In this document: piece after piece, positions 5,153 to 5,743 of the stretch
Position numbering within the stretch: the stretch's first letter is position 1
Layout of the letters: every line of letters begins with the position of its first letter
NCBI GenBank assembly: GCA_021805585.1
Contig: JAJZEY010000559.1
Span: forward strand, 1-5,743
Length of the DNA: 5,743 bases
Source: Planctomycetota bacterium
GTDB lineage: Bacteria > Planctomycetota > Phycisphaerae > WQYP01
Direction: 5' to 3'
Translations under genes and position numbers: made by a program
The notes under the pieces: generated by a model
The model's input: only the letters and a program-made list of their open reading frames with translations
The model's database searches: none
Told to the model about the DNA's origin: nothing

Positions 5153-5743
5153 CTAAATTATAGGCACCATGTTCAAAAAAGGTTGGTCCCGCATGGATTT
5201 CATTTCGCGTAAAAGCTGATCAATATCTTCGTCGGTGTGTGTGGCCATCAGACTGATGCGCAGCCGAGCGCTGTTCGGCGGCACGGTGGGCGGTCGGATG
5301 GCGGGCACAAAAATTCCACGGGTTTTAAGCCATTCAGTCGCGGCAATCGCGGTTTCCGCGCGACCAAGTATGACGGGAATTATGGGCGTAGAGGACTGAC
5401 CGCAATTGTATCCCATCGTTTCCAGAACCGCTTTGACGCGCATCGCCGCAGCCATGACACGCAACCGGCGATTTGGCTCACTTTTTGCAATGTTCAGGGC
5501 CGCAAGGGCCGCAGCGCTGCAGGCGGCGGGCATGGCGGTTGTGTAAATAAGGCTGCGGGCTTTCTGTACCAGTGTTTCAATCATTTCGGCTGGTCCGGTG
5601 ACGAATCCTCCCACGCATCCCAACGCCTTGGAAAGCGTGCCGACCGTTACCGCGATTTGGGATTCCACCTGCTGCATGGCCGCGAGTCCGCGGCCATCGG
5701 GTCCAAGCACACCGGTGGCATGAGCTTCATCCAGCACAACCAG
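5153..5743 (-). CDS. bioF: 8-amino-7-oxononanoate synthase, C-terminal half (partial)
   Basis: The N-terminal half lies beyond the window edge; 196 codons plus TAG are present, against about 380-400 aa for the full protein. It is a fold-type I PLP enzyme of the alpha-oxoamine synthase family, making 8-amino-7-oxononanoate (KAPA) from L-alanine and a pimeloyl thioester, an early step of biotin synthesis. In the fragment, DEAHATG (5-11) supplies the Asp that contacts the PLP ring nitrogen and the conserved His. VGTLSKALG (34-42) contains Lys39, the PLP Schiff-base lysine. The C-terminal AIRPPTVPPNSARLRIS and the following HTDEDID favour BioF over glycine C-acetyltransferase (Kbl) or 5-aminolevulinate synthase. 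The TAG stop (5155-5153) is immediately followed by the dioxygenase start. No other biotin gene is visible. Confidence 0.9.
   Translation of the reverse strand: MVVLDEAHATGVLGPDGRGLAAMQQVESQIAVTVGTLSKALGCVGGFVTGPAEMIETLVQKARSLIYTTAMPAACSAAALAALNIAKSEPNRRLRVMAAAMRVKAVLETMGYNCGQSSTPIIPVILGRAETAIAATEWLKTRGIFVPAIRPPTVPPNSARLRISLMATHTDEDIDQLLREMKSMRDQPFLNMVPII
5157..5162 (-). promoter_or_regulatory. Candidate extended-free -10 box (TATAAT) just upstream of the dioxygenase start
   Basis: The minus strand reads TATAAT at 5162-5157, inside the last codons of bioF and 6 nt before the ATG at 5150. Transcription starting the usual 7 nt downstream would begin at the A of that ATG, giving a leaderless mRNA, which would fit the absence of a Shine-Dalgarno. 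No -35 match is seen at 16-18 bp (CAACCT at 17 bp is poor). Translational coupling to bioF is the simpler alternative. Confidence 0.3.
5676..5697. repeat. Perfect 9-bp inverted repeat, 4-nt loop
   Basis: The arms ATGGCCGCG (5676-5684) and CGCGGCCAT (5689-5697) pair exactly around AGTC. It lies within bioF over the conserved DGRGLAAM segment. No T-run follows it. It has the same design (9-bp stem, 4-nt loop) as the repeat at 4689-4710, but the sequence is unrelated. Confidence 0.85.

Noticed and set aside
4182..5156. Several plus-strand open frames (149 and 156 aa) opposite the dioxygenase
   Set aside because: They mirror the dioxygenase coding strand. Translations are of low plausibility and start signals are missing.
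5493..5520. Tandem GGGCCGCA units in bioF
   Set aside because: They encode the Ala-Ala-Leu-Ala-Ala-Leu helix common in BioF; codon-level repetition is enough to explain it.
1..5743. Search for CRISPR repeats, transposase or IS ends, tRNA or rRNA, toxin-antitoxin pairs and defence genes
   Set aside because: None seen. The window is filled by metabolic and envelope genes with short intergenic gaps.

Overview
The window is an ordinary, gene-dense bacterial segment. All six recognisable genes lie on the minus strand, so transcription runs from high to low coordinates. By eye the GC content is in the mid-50s percent. The heptose epimerase points to a Gram-negative envelope with LPS or a similar heptose-containing glycan. 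Gene content and protein style would fit a PVC/Planctomycetes-type or another environmental Gram-negative lineage, but this placement is a guess and no marker here fixes it.

Layout in transcription order. (1) 5743-5153: the C-terminal half of bioF (biotin pathway), cut by the window edge. (2) 5150-4149: a two-domain VOC-family ring-cleaving dioxygenase, starting 2 nt after the bioF stop with a perfect TATAAT placed just upstream of its start. (3) 4148-4045: an intergenic gap with the best promoter in the window (CAGACA, 17 bp, TATAAT). (4) 4044-3157: aguB-type N-carbamoylputrescine amidase. (5) 3102-1987: aguA-type agmatine deiminase. (6) 1903-1013: hldD-type ADP-heptose 6-epimerase. (7) 898-122: a NodB-type polysaccharide deacetylase with an N-terminal membrane or signal segment and a probable TTG start. 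(8) 121-1: no recognisable gene, only a short ORF that runs off the edge.

Functionally, aguA and aguB form the complete two-step route agmatine to N-carbamoylputrescine to putrescine. They probably share one transcript from the 4105-4133 promoter, perhaps extending into the envelope genes hldD and the deacetylase. The bioF-dioxygenase pair looks like a separate upstream unit.

I found no undescribed defence system, mobile element, CRISPR array or RNA gene. The most unusual signals are structural. There are three perfect inverted repeats with 9-11 bp arms and short loops inside coding regions (810-838, 4689-4710, 5676-5697), more than I would expect by chance in 5.7 kb. There is also a leaderless-style TATAAT before the dioxygenase.
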